Positions 49,737 through 60,289 of a DNA stretch of 64,000 nucleotides are shown piece by piece (the stretch's first letter is position 1; the number at the start of each line of letters is the position of its first letter). The position numbers and the translations under genes are program-made. The notes below the pieces were generated by a model. The model ran no database searches. It saw only the letters and a program-made list of their open reading frames with translations, and was not told the DNA's origin. This DNA is from Sporothrix humicola. Its lineage: Eukaryota > Ascomycota > Sordariomycetes > Ophiostomatales > Ophiostomataceae. The DNA lies in NCBI GenBank assembly GCA_021396245.1, contig WNYE01000029.1, positions 248,001 through 312,000 on the forward strand, given 5' to 3'.

Positions 49737-49787
49737 GCCAGGCAAGGCTAGACATTTTTCTTGAAAGCTATTTTGCCTCGGAAGACG

Positions 49788-52347
49788 ATGGAACCCAACG
49801 AAGGCGAAGTCTCAGATGGCGTGTCTGACAACGAGTACGACGAAGTCAACCTGCAACTACTCCGCGAAGTCGATAATAACGGCAACGACAGCAATAACAA
49901 CAATAACAACAGTAACAACAACGACGAAGACGAAGACATGAACAGCGGAAACAACGACGCGAAGACGGTCAAGACCGCGGCCAGTGTCGACGGCTCGGCG
50001 GCCGAACCGAAGAAGAAGTACGACCCCAAGGACCCATTACGTCCTCGCCGGAAGAAGGCACGCCGGGCGTGTTTTGCCTGCCAGCGGGCGCACTTGACAT
50101 GCGGTATGTCCCCTATTTTCATGGTGACACCTGAAACACGCATATATACATATACTAACAATCCAGGCGACGAACGGCCATGTCAACGATGCATCAAGAG
50201 AGGCCTGGCGGATGGCTGCCAAGATGGCGTCCGCAAGAAGGCCAAGTATCTGCACGATGCACCGGCCGAGGCGCTTAGGCCCGTTCTCGGCCCCAACTTC
50301 AATGCTGGTGCATCTACGAGCACGCCATCACGACCGGCTAATGGCGTTCGGCACCCGTCGAGCGCCGGGTCTGACGTGTCTGCGTCCAACGTGCCGACGT
50401 TCTTCACGCAGTCCAGTGCACCGTCATATCCGGTCTTCTCGGCCACTCAGACAACAGCAGGCACTCTGCCCGAGAACCTGACGTTCCCCAACCCGCAGTC
50501 GCCCGTGTCGCCCAGCTTCGCAACCACCGCCAGCGAGGCCAACAACCCGCTCAACCGGCTAAGCTTATCATCGGCATCGGCTGCATTGACCAACTTCTCT
50601 CCAGCTCTCTTTGACCCCAGCAATCCTGCGTTGTTCAACTTCAACCTGGAAGGCATCAACTTTGGCAGTCAATACGCCGCCATGGAGTTTGGCATGCTGG
50701 GGCACATGTCGTCCGGCGCGGCAGACGATCCGCACGATCCGTCGTCTATATCCCAGCAGGGCGGGCGTGCCGGCTCGGGCGTTGGCAGCTTCAGCTCGGC
50801 AGCCGACGTCTTTGGCAACGGTGGCGTCAACCAGACACTGTATGACGGGGGTGCCGCCTCGAATGGTGCTGGCGGCCTGATGAACGACTTCATGAATCTG
50901 GACAACTCGTCGAACAGCAACTTCTACACACAGGGCAACCTGCAGCACGGTCTGCCGCATGCTTATGCGATTGCCGCGGCACCTGCCAGCCTCCAGAGCC
51001 CTAGTACGGACAACAATAGCCCGCAGAACACCAACTATCCGTTCGACGGCTCCCCGACGACGGCTGTGTACAATCTGTCGAACCTGAACAACAACGGCAA
51101 CGGCAGCAACAGCGGCCAAGGCCGGTCGTCCATTTCGCAACAAGCACAACCCACACCGCAGCAGTCATTACAACAGCAGCAACAACAGCAACAACAACAA
51201 CAGCAGCAGCAGAAGAACAAGTCGGCCGTGTCCAAGATGCTGCCGCAGTCGATCCTCGGAAAGCGGCACCGGGACCCGTCGTCCATCTACGAGCTCGTCA
51301 AGGAGCCGTACATGTACGTCAACGGCTTCCACCGCCTGATTGCGCAGCTGCAGCGGCGGTTCGCGGCGGGCAAGATTCTGCGGATTGCCAAGGCGCTGTC
51401 GAGCATCCGGCCGTCATTCATCTCGTGCACGCGCACGCTCAACCGGCAGGATCTTGTGTTTATGGAGAAGTGCTTCCAGCGCACGCTGTTCGAGTACGAA
51501 GAGTTCATGAACCAGGTGTCGAGCCCGACGATTGTCCTGCGCCGCACCGGTGAAGTGGCGGCCGTGAACAAGGAATTCACGGCGCTCACCGGCTGGACCA
51601 AGGACGTGCTGCTGGGCAAGGAGCCGAACCTAAACGTGAACACAGGCACGCCGGCGGTTGCCTCGGGCCTCGGGGGCACTGGATCGGCCGCTCCCGGTCT
51701 TGCGTCCGGCAACGACGACGGCAACAACAGCGGCGCCGGCAGTGCCAACAACACGGGTCGCGCCGGTCTGACAACGCCTCGCCTGCGGACGCTGAATGCC
51801 GAAATCGTCAAGGCGTCCGAGGGCAAGCCGCAGCCGCTGTTCCTGGCCGAGCTCATGGACGACGACAACGTCATCGAATTCTACGAAGACTTTGCGCACC
51901 TGGCATTTGGCGACAGCCGCGGCTCGGTCAACCGCAAGTGCCGGCTGCTCAAATACCGCACGCGCGACATGCTGGTGTCGTCGGCGAGCGGCAGCGTTGT
52001 CGACGAGCCACAGGGGACTGGTCCTACGTCAACGCCGGGGCCGGCTAGTGGAACTACTGGAGCGGCGACGACGTCTTCTGGGACGCTCCGCCCTGCGAGC
52101 AGCATTCTGAGCAGCCGCGTGGCGCGGATCGACGGCGAGCACGGCATTGCCAAGATTGAGCGGGACGGCAAGCTGGAGTGTTCGTACTGCTGGCACATCC
52201 GGCGGGACACATTTGACATTCCCATGATGATTGTGATGAATGTGAGTGGCCTTTTCCAGGGTATTATTTTTTGAGAATATTTTGCTGACCATCTAGTTCC
52301 TTCCTTGCTATTATCCCAACCAGGAGCCGCACCAGCTGGCTGTCTAA
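49788..52347 (+). CDS. acuK: Zn2Cys6 regulator of gluconeogenesis and respiratory metabolism (AcuK/ERT1-like)
   Basis: Exons 49788-50103, 50167-52241 and 52297-52347; 813 aa. The start is the first ATG (MEPNEGEVSD); the upstream in-frame codon is TTG. The binuclear zinc cluster is C95-x2-C98-x6-C105-x5-C111-x2-C114-x8-C123 in the hallmark context RPRRKKARRACFACQRAHLTC and KRGLADGC, followed by DGVRKKAKYLHDAP. A long Ser/Asn/Gly-rich middle includes a poly-Gln run (DNA 51166-51215). A PAS-like region begins near residue 557 (PTIVLRRTGEVAAVNKEF) and is interrupted by a Gly/Asn-rich insert. The C-terminus FDIPMMIVMN-FLPCYYPNQ is family-like and needs exon 3. Known relatives activate gluconeogenic genes on non-fermentable carbon. 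Intron 1 is 63 nt, lies inside the zinc cluster and has no in-frame stop; intron 2 is 55 nt. Confidence 0.95.
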
Positions 52348-53325
52348 CACGATCTTGTCGTGCCTTTTTGTTGTTTGATCTAGCTTTTGTCATTTCTATT
52401 CTGAATTTCTCCTTCTGTATATTCGTTCTTTTTATCTTATATTCTTGGTCAGGCATAGGCGGAGTTTTCTGGTTCTTGTTTCTGTTTCTACTTCGTTTTT
52501 TCTTCTTTTTTCATTTTTTTTTCTCATTCTTTTTCTTATTCCTCCTGCCCAGCATGCTCGGGTACTACTTTACCACCTTGCCTTTCTTTCCTGGCTTTCT
52601 TGTCATGCCTGACCGGCGTCGTATCTTTTACGACATTTGCATCATTTTCTGTTCATTGTTTACTCTTTTCTGCTTTGTTTCCTGGGTGGCTTTCTGGGTT
52701 CCTTCTCTGTCCAAGTTTCTGGAAACTCGTACACTTATTATACCTGCAATGCGTTGCTATTTCAATACAAAAGTATCTTGTTCCATCTATACCTGAGCCT
52801 GGAAGAGGAAGAACATTGGTTGACCGTGAAAGGTGAGTAGAGTTATTGTATTCTGGAAAATGCTGTGCATTTAGTCAATGTCTTCTTCGTCGGTCAATTT
52901 AGACCGTGTCATGAAATGTGTTTCATGTGCTTGTCCATGCAAGATGAAAGCACGCCCCGTTTCCGTTCCTGAAATATGAATCATTATGAAAATAGATATG
53001 CAAACGGTATATATCAAAACTATACGACTTGTAAACATCCTTGATTACATGCATTTGATGACGTGCGTGGTCGTGTTGTGTCGTATTGTCTATTTTCACA
53101 TGTGCGAGTCACGTGCACACCCCGCCAAAACAAGCCCGCCAAAGAACGTTCCCGAAGTGCTAGGTAGCAAGGAAGGAGCGATGGGCGTAAGATCCCTAAG
53201 ATAACGGATTGGCGCCGGCGGATCTCCAAGCCGAACGGAGTGACTTTCCGCTCATTCATTCACTTCATTTCTTTTGTTTCTTTCACTCATTTCTCACACA
53301 TTCTGCACATACACCCACACCCACC
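52348..53325. other. Spacer between acuK and riboflavin kinase
   Basis: T-rich acuK 3' region, then the riboflavin kinase promoter. No supported ORF. Confidence 0.5.
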
Positions 53326-54025
53326 ATGTCCTCACGACCGTCGATTGTTGGCCCCGATGCGGGGCCCGAGTCGCCGTTTCCCGTCAAGATGGAGGGGCCC
53401 ATCATCAGCGGTTTCGGCCGGGGATCAAGAGAGGTGAGTCCGAGTCCACCCAGATATTGCTTGTCCACCACTAACGGCACAGCTCGGCATCCCCACGGCC
53501 AACCTGCCGGTCGACGCCGAGGCCACGCCCTGGATCGCCGACTGCGTCTCGGGCGTCTACTTTGGCTGGGCCGTCCTGGAAGCTGCGCGTCCCGGCGAGG
53601 CAGCCGCAGCCGAGGCCAAGGGTGTGCTGGGGTCGAACGGCGAGGTCAAGTCGAAGCTCTCCGACGACAACGAACGGCGGGCTGCCTCTGTCGCCGGTTT
53701 ATATCCCATGGTCATGTCGATTGGCTACAACCCATTCTACCAGAACACGACGCGCACGGCCGAGGTGCATTTGTTAAGCAACTTCAGCGACGACTTTTAC
53801 GGCGCGCACATGCGGCTGGCGATTCTGGGGTACATCCGGCCGGAGCTCAACTACTCGTCGCTCGAGGCGCTCGTCAAAGACATCAGGTTTGACTGTGTCG
53901 TGGCGCAGAACTCGCTGGCGCGGGCGGGGTGGACGCCGACAGGACAATCAACGGCATTGGCTGGAGCAGAGGACGTGACGGCCGACAAGGCAACAAGCGG
54001 GACATTGGCGATTCCATGGCTGTAG
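53326..54025 (+). CDS. fmn1: Riboflavin kinase
   Basis: Exons 53326-53433 and 53483-54025; 216 aa. The 49-nt intron has a GTGAGT donor and a CTAACGGCACAG branch/acceptor. It phosphorylates riboflavin to FMN with ATP. Family motifs are GPIISGFGRGSRELGIPTAN (G-rich loop and the PTAN Mg/ATP site, joined only after splicing), SGVYFGWA, MVMSIGYNPFYQNTTRTAEVHLL (catalytic Glu in TAEVHLL) and DDFYGAHMRLAILGYIRPE. There is an insert between about residues 65 and 90. An AATAAA lies at 54039-54044, just after the stop. The gene is tail to tail with D-3-phosphoglycerate dehydrogenase, with a 223-bp gap. Confidence 0.95.
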
Positions 54026-54248
54026 AGGGGTGAGCATAAATAAACAGAGACAAAGACATCGGATCATATTAGACCGGGCAATAGACAGACGACACAACAA
54101 AATGATGAATAATTATTTCCAAGTGAATATGCCCAAGGATTTCATGAAAACGACCGTTAGATTTGAGCTTATGCTACGTGTGGTATACCAAGAATGTTGA
54201 ATCGCTACTTCTCTTTTCCCTTTCTCTTTGTCTCCTCCCTCTCTTTCT

Positions 54249-56171
54249 CTACAACCGGACAAGACTGACGTCCAGGATGCCCTCCGACTCGCGCAGATCG
54301 TCAATCACTGCAGGTGTCACGGCCGGCCCGTCGACACCCAAAATCATCAGCGCCTCGTTTTCTGTGCCGGTCGTCACACTGCGGCGACGCACTGCACCGC
54401 CGCGGTCCACACTGGCCACGTGCATAAAGGTAATGTTGATCCCGTGCCGGCCCAGCGCCATGCCGACGTGCCCAATCTTGCCCGGCTCGTCGTAGTTGTG
54501 CAGCACCAGCAGCGTGCCCTCGGGCACAAAGTTGGCCACGAACCGGTCGACGCGGCTAATGTAGATGCTCTTGCCGCTGACGTAGCCCTCGATGATCTCG
54601 TCGGGCAGCGTGGTGGCGGCGGGCGTGGCGACAGCCGTAGTGTCATCCACCGGAGCCAGAGCCGGCCCATCTTCACCCTCCGGCGGGGTCGCCGCCTCGT
54701 CGTCGTCGGCCTGGGCCCGCAGACTCACGCCGCTGCCGCCCTCGCTGCGGTCGTGTGTCTCGCGGATCGCCAGGCCCTTTTCCTTGGCAATCAACGTCGC
54801 GTTGACAATGTTGACGTCGCGGCCGCCGGCGTCGGTCACAGACGACACGAGGCCCTTGACGAGCGCCGCAAACAGCGGGCGCGTGTTGGCCACCTCGGCC
54901 AGCTCGCCGCGGTACACCAGCTCGAAGCGGCGGCGTGGGCGGCGGTTGACCGGCAGCGTACCGGAACCCAAACGAGACGCACGGCTAAAGTGCTGAGTGT
55001 ACAAGCTGCCCATGCGTTCGACAAGGCGCACATACGGCTGCAGCTTGCGGTACTCGTCGGGCAGGATCAGCGGAGCGTTGACGGCCGCCGTGGGCAGGCC
55101 ACCACGCAGAATCGTGCGCATCTGCGCGCAGACATCCAGCGACACATTCTCCTGGGCCTCGACCGTCGAGGCGCCCAGATGCGGCGTGGCCACCACCTTG
55201 GGATGGGCAGCCAGGCGCGCAGCCCACGACTTGCCCTCGGGGTCGGGCTTGACCGGCTCGGACGTAAACACGTCGATACCCGCACCCGCGATCCAGCCAT
55301 TGTCCAGCGCGTTCACCAGCGCCTCCTCGTTGTAGACGCCGCCACGGGCCACATTGAGCACGTGTGCCGTCTTCTTCATGGCCTTGAACTGTGTCTCGCC
55401 TAGCAGGTTCAGCGTCGTGGCCAGCAGCGGCGTGTGGATCGTCAGGAAATCCACTTGCGGCAGCAGAGCCTCGAGACCACTTGTCTCGCTGCCGGGTGCG
55501 CCGGCCGTGTTGGCCACCAGCTCGACGCCCGCGCTGCGTGCTACCTCGGGGCTCGCATAGGGGTCGTAGGCTACCACGCGCATCCCCAGGCCCTTGGCCA
55601 TGCGCGCCACCTGCATGCCGACCTTGCCCAGCCCCACAATGCCCAGCACCTTGCCGCCCACCTCGACGCCCACGAGCGTGCTGCGTGCCCACTTGCCCTC
55701 TTTCATCGTCGTGTCCGCGCGGCCAATGTTGCGCGCCGTCGCCATAAGCAGGGCAATCGTGTGCTCGGCGGCAGCCCGGATGTTGCCCGCCGGCGAGTTG
55801 ACGACAATGATGCCGTGCGTCGTGGCCGCGTCCACGTCAATGTTGTCAACGCCGACGCCGGCACGCGCCACCACACGCAGCTTGCGGCCCGCAGCCAGGA
55901 CGGCGGCCGTGACCTTGGTCTCGGAGCGCACAATGAGGCCGTGGTACGAGGGGATGGTCTGCAGCAGCTCTTCCGGCGACAGGCCCAGGCGGATGTCGAC
56001 CTGGTACAGGTCCTGGAGCATGGCGAGGCCGTCGGGCGAGACCTTTTCGGGGACGAGGATACGGGGACGGTTGTCTGTCGCCGCAGCAGCCGGAGCTGAA
56101 GCAGCAGCAGCAGCTGAAGCAGCAGGAACGGCAGCAGCCGCAGCTGGCTCTTCGACGGCGGAGGGAGCCAT
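54249..56171 (-). CDS. D-3-phosphoglycerate dehydrogenase
   Basis: A single exon encodes 640 aa from ATG 56171 (MAPSAVEEP); the upstream in-frame codon is TTG. It oxidises 3-phosphoglycerate to 3-phosphohydroxypyruvate with NAD, the first step of serine synthesis. After an Ala-rich N-terminal stretch (residues 1-35), the substrate/NAD domains show GRKLRVVARAGVGVDNID, the Rossmann motif GIVGLGKVGMQVAR, the catalytic Arg in LNVARGGVYNE and the catalytic His in VATPHLGAST. An intervening domain and a C-terminal ACT-like regulatory domain follow (LLVLHNYDEPGKIGHVGMAL). The layout matches the long PHGDH type with an added linker rich in Asp/Glu/Ala, not the short type. The Ala-rich start could be a low-complexity extension; no clear targeting signal. 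Confidence 0.95.
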   Translation of the reverse strand: MAPSAVEEPAAAAAVPAASAAAAASAPAAAATDNRPRILVPEKVSPDGLAMLQDLYQVDIRLGLSPEELLQTIPSYHGLIVRSETKVTAAVLAAGRKLRVVARAGVGVDNIDVDAATTHGIIVVNSPAGNIRAAAEHTIALLMATARNIGRADTTMKEGKWARSTLVGVEVGGKVLGIVGLGKVGMQVARMAKGLGMRVVAYDPYASPEVARSAGVELVANTAGAPGSETSGLEALLPQVDFLTIHTPLLATTLNLLGETQFKAMKKTAHVLNVARGGVYNEEALVNALDNGWIAGAGIDVFTSEPVKPDPEGKSWAARLAAHPKVVATPHLGASTVEAQENVSLDVCAQMRTILRGGLPTAAVNAPLILPDEYRKLQPYVRLVERMGSLYTQHFSRASRLGSGTLPVNRRPRRRFELVYRGELAEVANTRPLFAALVKGLVSSVTDAGGRDVNIVNATLIAKEKGLAIRETHDRSEGGSGVSLRAQADDDEAATPPEGEDGPALAPVDDTTAVATPAATTLPDEIIEGYVSGKSIYISRVDRFVANFVPEGTLLVLHNYDEPGKIGHVGMALGRHGINITFMHVASVDRGGAVRRRSVTTGTENEALMILGVDGPAVTPAVIDDLRESEGILDVSLVRL

Positions 56172-57980
56172 GGTTTCCAAGATGTTGGAGAGATATGGGG
56201 AAGGTGGGGTTGTGGGTTGACGTGAGGTCAGTGGAATTCAAAAGTGGATGAGACAGGAGATGGGCCACTTGGAAAGAGGAATTGGTCTCGATGTTCAACT
56301 TGGAAAAAAATAAAATATGGAGTGGAAGAATGAGAAGAAGGGAGAGAAAAGGAGGGAAAGAAAGAAAGAAAACGAAAGAAAGAAAAGGGGAAGGAAGAGA
56401 AGGAAGAGAAAAGAAGGGCACGAGATGACCGAGGGGCAGAATAGAAAATAAAAGGCAAAGGGCGGACAGGAACACGCAACAGACAAAGAGGCTAATGACT
56501 CCCAATAAGGCTTAAAGACAAAAAGACTTAGGGTCCAACATGCTCCATGGTGTGCCGAGAGAAAAAGAAGAATAAGCCAGGGACGAAGTGTAATCTGACG
56601 AGCCCTTTCCTCCTTGGGATGGCCGCTCATCGGGGATGTGGGAGGGAGGGACTTACATGAAGACGCGCCAACAGCGGCCGCGGCGCCTCGGGCGTCGGGT
56701 AAGATGGACGATGCGTGGTTCTGGCCTCGTTCTTACTTCGGCTATGGCGCAAAGAGAGGTTTGAGAGACAGTCGACATTGGAACAGGAGGAATTCTCGCG
56801 GGAAACCAATGGCCAGAAAGACAGAAAAAGGAAGAAGATGAACATGCACCTTGACATGCAACTCGACATGCAGCCTCAAATGAAGGGACACTAGGAGGAC
56901 AGAGACTGTTCGACCTGCGACATCGCTGGGAGAAATGGCCAAACAAGAGCCAAAAAGGCCGTTCCTCTCGAAAAAGGCCGGCCAAACAGCAAAAAGGCTG
57001 CATAACAGGGAACCACGCCCGGCTACTGGCCAGTCATTTTGTGTTGTTGGACAGCCAGCGTGCCCCCCAATCCGTAATAAGATCGTCTAAGGCGGCCGAG
57101 AGTGTGGGGGAGGCGACATTGTGGGAATTGGTGGTTTGGGAAAAGCGTGGGATGAGGATGGAGAGAAGAAAGGGAGAAGAGGGAAAAGGGGAGAAAAGAG
57201 AAAAGAGACAACGGCGTGAAGTTGAGACTTGGGAGAGTGTGGGGTTGACTCTGGGGAAAGAGCCCGGTTTGTAGCTAACAGGTAAGTGCGGGCTGGACTA
57301 CCCGGTCGACCCTTCCCCAGCCGTGGCATACTTCGGGTCGTACTTGCTTCGGATGCTTGACAGTACGCTCCTTCCATTGCCATTGCTCATTCCTGTGTCT
57401 GCTCTTTCCTTTCCCTTTACCCCTATTTGTTTTCATTTTGTGTTTTGTGTTGATTTGCATGTGCTTTTCACTGTGTGGTGAGCTGTCCGCTCTGTTGTTC
57501 GCTCTTTCCTTGTCTTTTTCTGCGTGCAAGGTTACCCCACGTCCACTTTAATTGGGAAGTGGGCAACATGCAACCTGGTTCAGAACGTGGACTGCAGCTG
57601 CGATCGCGGGGAAGGCACGAACAACAGCGTGGGGAACGGCTGCCATCTACGACGGAAACCACCATCTGCGTCTCTTACTCAATCTTGGCCTTGCATATCC
57701 CGTGTCGATTGCTTTAATATGCATCCATCAAGATAATAAAGAATAAAGACCACGACGTACTCATGAATAATAAGCTTAAATATATATTTGTATTCTCATA
57801 TACCTCGTACTCAACCATACTCCATCCGACCTATCTATACTGATTCGTATCAACGCCTCTCATTTTCAATTCTTCAATTTCATTCATCATACGTCGTCAC
57901 CATTCCAACTTTTTAGCCTTTCCGCCTTTCCGCCTTCACGGCCTGCTCATGGCTGCCAATTCTCCAACAACTGGCCGCAC
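56172..57980. other. Spacer upstream of D-3-phosphoglycerate dehydrogenase
   Basis: Purine-rich on the plus strand near 56290-56420 (CT-rich leader of the minus-strand gene). A Cys-containing plus-strand reading frame at about 57524-57736 is too weak to call a gene. Confidence 0.45.
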
Positions 57981-59408
57981 CTACTGGTCAAAGTTGGGCT
58001 TGCCGGCCAGAGCCTCGTTCTGCACAATCTCGACCCAGTAGCCGTCGGGGTCCAGCACAAACGCCACGTTCTTCATGCGGCCGTCCGTCAGCCGCTTCTT
58101 CCAGTTCACATTCAGGTCCTCGAACCGCTGGCACGCCGCGTCCAGGTCGTCGACCGCCACGCAAATGTGGCCGAAGCCCTGCGGCTCCTTGTTGCCGTCG
58201 TGGTAGCTGAAGTCGGGGTCCGACTCGGTGCCGTGGTTCCACGTGAGCTCCAGGATACCTTCACGCAGGGCATCCTTGTTGAGACCCTCGGCGGCGTCCG
58301 TGACGTTGCCGGCGGCGTAGCCCAGGAAGAAGTTGGTAAACTTGGCGGCCTCGTTGGGCGACGTGCGCAGCAGCGTCATGCCCATGACCTCCTGGTAGAA
58401 CTGCAGCGCCTTCTCGCTGTCCTTGACGCGCAGCATCGTGTGGTTCATGCGGTACGTCGAGACGTCGGTCGTCGTAATGTTTTCCGTCGCCTCGAGCGGG
58501 CGCTGGCCGATAATCTCGACCCAGTAGCCATCCGGGTCCAGCACGAACGCAATGTGGCGCATGCGGCCGTCCGTCAGCTTCTTCTGGAACTTGTAGCCGG
58601 CATCCTCGATGCGCTGGCAGGCGGCCTGGATGTTGTCGACCGAGATGCACGTGTGGCCGAAGCCGCGGTGTGGCTCCGTGTTGCCGTTGTTGATCTTGTA
58701 GTTGGGGTCCGTCTCCGTGCCGTAGTTGTGCGTGAGCTCAATGACGCCCTCGCGGTCAAAGACGCTCTTGCCCGCCGAGCGGGCTGACGGCGAGTCGTAG
58801 GCCAGGAAGTACAGGTCGAACTTGGCCTCGGGGAACTGCAGCTTGCGGATCTGCTTGAGGCCGATGAGCTCGTAGAATTTGACTAGGAAAGAGGGGAGCA
58901 GTCAGTATTGAGTGCTTGGAGAATGTCACCCACACCCCACGCTCATTGTGCAGCCTGAGCTGGGTCTGGCCAGATTCCCACGCTGTTTTCTTCAGTATCC
59001 CACTCGCTCTGCCCCCGCGCTCGCCCCTGTTTCGTGCTGTCAAGAGCCGAACACCACCACCACATTAACTCTCTTTTGTCGTAAATCCCACTCTTCTTCG
59101 CTCCCTCTTTCTATTCAGCCTTCTCGACCACTGCAACTGTACTTTTACGTACCTGACTCCTTGGGGTCCTTCACACGCAGCCTAGAAGATAGTAATGCGT
59201 TAGTTCAGGTACATCAATCAGAACCTTGGTCGCCTCAAACTCACATCGTGTGGTTCAGCTTGTAGGTGCTGGGATCCGTCGTCTTGGTGGCCGCCATGGT
59301 TGCAAAGAGGCGCGTCGTCGGCGATGTTCGTGATAGCGGTAGTGTGGGCGAGGAGAGTTGCTGGTGGACAGAGGCAAGGCGAAAGCGCGCGGCGCGGAGA
59401 GTGTTCAT
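57981..59408 (-). CDS. glo1: Lactoylglutathione lyase (glyoxalase I), two tandem domains
   Basis: Exons 59408-59245, 59181-59153 (29 nt) and 58882-57981. Two in-frame starts exist. ATG 59408 gives 364 aa with a 37-residue Arg/Ser/Leu-rich acid-free leader (MNTLRAARFRLAS) ending LFAT before the usual start. ATG 59297 (MAATKTTDPSTYKLNHTM) gives 327 aa. The enzyme isomerises the methylglyoxal-glutathione hemithioacetal to S-lactoylglutathione using a metal ion. The two domains are near-copies: YKLNHTMLRVKD and YRMNHTMLRVKD carry the first metal His. RHIAFVLDPDGYWVEI and KNVAFVLDPDGYWVEI carry the Glu. GHTCISVD and GHICVAVD also match. This fused-dimer form is normal for fungi. Intron 1 is 63 nt; intron 2 is long, 270 nt. 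Confidence 0.93.
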
Positions 59409-60289
59409 GGAGGGGAGTTGAGGGGAAAGTTGAAGTTCGTGGGGTGAAGAAATGAGAAGATGGTGAGAATAAGAAATCGTCAGATAAATCTCACAAAGGA
59501 AAGAAGGCAGGAAGTTGGTTGGCTCTTTCCTCTTTTTGCCTTTTCCTCTTTTCTGGGTCTGCTGGGTCCGTTTCGTACTTTTGGGGCCGTATACGGAGTA
59601 CGCATAGGCTCGTCAACCCGTTGCTTTTGCTGATTGCTGCCCCGCTCGGTCTTCGGCGACACAAGACCGACAAATACCACTAGCTGCAGCTTCTTGGTGA
59701 CACTCTTAGAACCGCAATTGACGAGAAGTCAATTGGCTGTCGGATTGTATTTTCAGGTAAGGATCAAGAAGAGTTGAATTGAGAAAAACAACCAGTTTAA
59801 AGGGAAAGAGCAGTTGCACTTCTGCGTCGACTTACGAGGAAGGCGAGACCGTGTCATAGATTCTCCAGGAGGGCAGGACCGAAACGCACGTCATTGCGGA
59901 AGCGGGGTTCAAGCTTCCGCCAGGGAGCTCCAACTAATCATATTAGCGACATTCATCAGTCTAGTCAGTCTCACTCTTACGACGGACACAGTACAACAAC
60001 GGTCGGATATCTCATATCTCAAGTTAATCAAAGAACAAATAATCGTTTGTACGCCTAGCCTGCTGGCCCGAATCCCAATATATACCAAAAAGTAAAAGAC
60101 TGAAAACGGCAAGCAAAGGTGAATCAACAAAAGGGCACAAGACAGGAATCAAAAGAAAAACAAAAGCAAAAAGATAAACAGGAATGGACGCCGCCGTCAT
60201 CAACATCATCAAAACAAACAAAACACACAATCATAACCGAACGCCTTCCAAAAGCTCCAAGACCTTCGACCTTTGACCTTCCACATCCA
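59409..60289. other. Spacer between ndc80 and glo1
   Basis: Glyoxalase promoter and ndc80 3' region. An inverted repeat (GCGGAAGC ... GCTTCCGC, 9-nt loop) lies near 59897-59921. No ORF. Confidence 0.5.

Larger units (their letters stand above)
42519..49787. other. About 7 kb gene-free spacer upstream of acuK
   Basis: ORFs here (44499-44951, 46016-46651, 47399-48199 and 47689-48543, all plus) look like translated CT-rich sequence with no motif. It includes an AT-rich patch (about 45150-45400), a 13-bp tandem (43102-43127), CATTCTGC-like repeats near 48150-48190 and a 7-bp-arm palindrome at 48505-48519. It is probably an extended control region plus unknown non-coding sequence. Confidence 0.55.
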
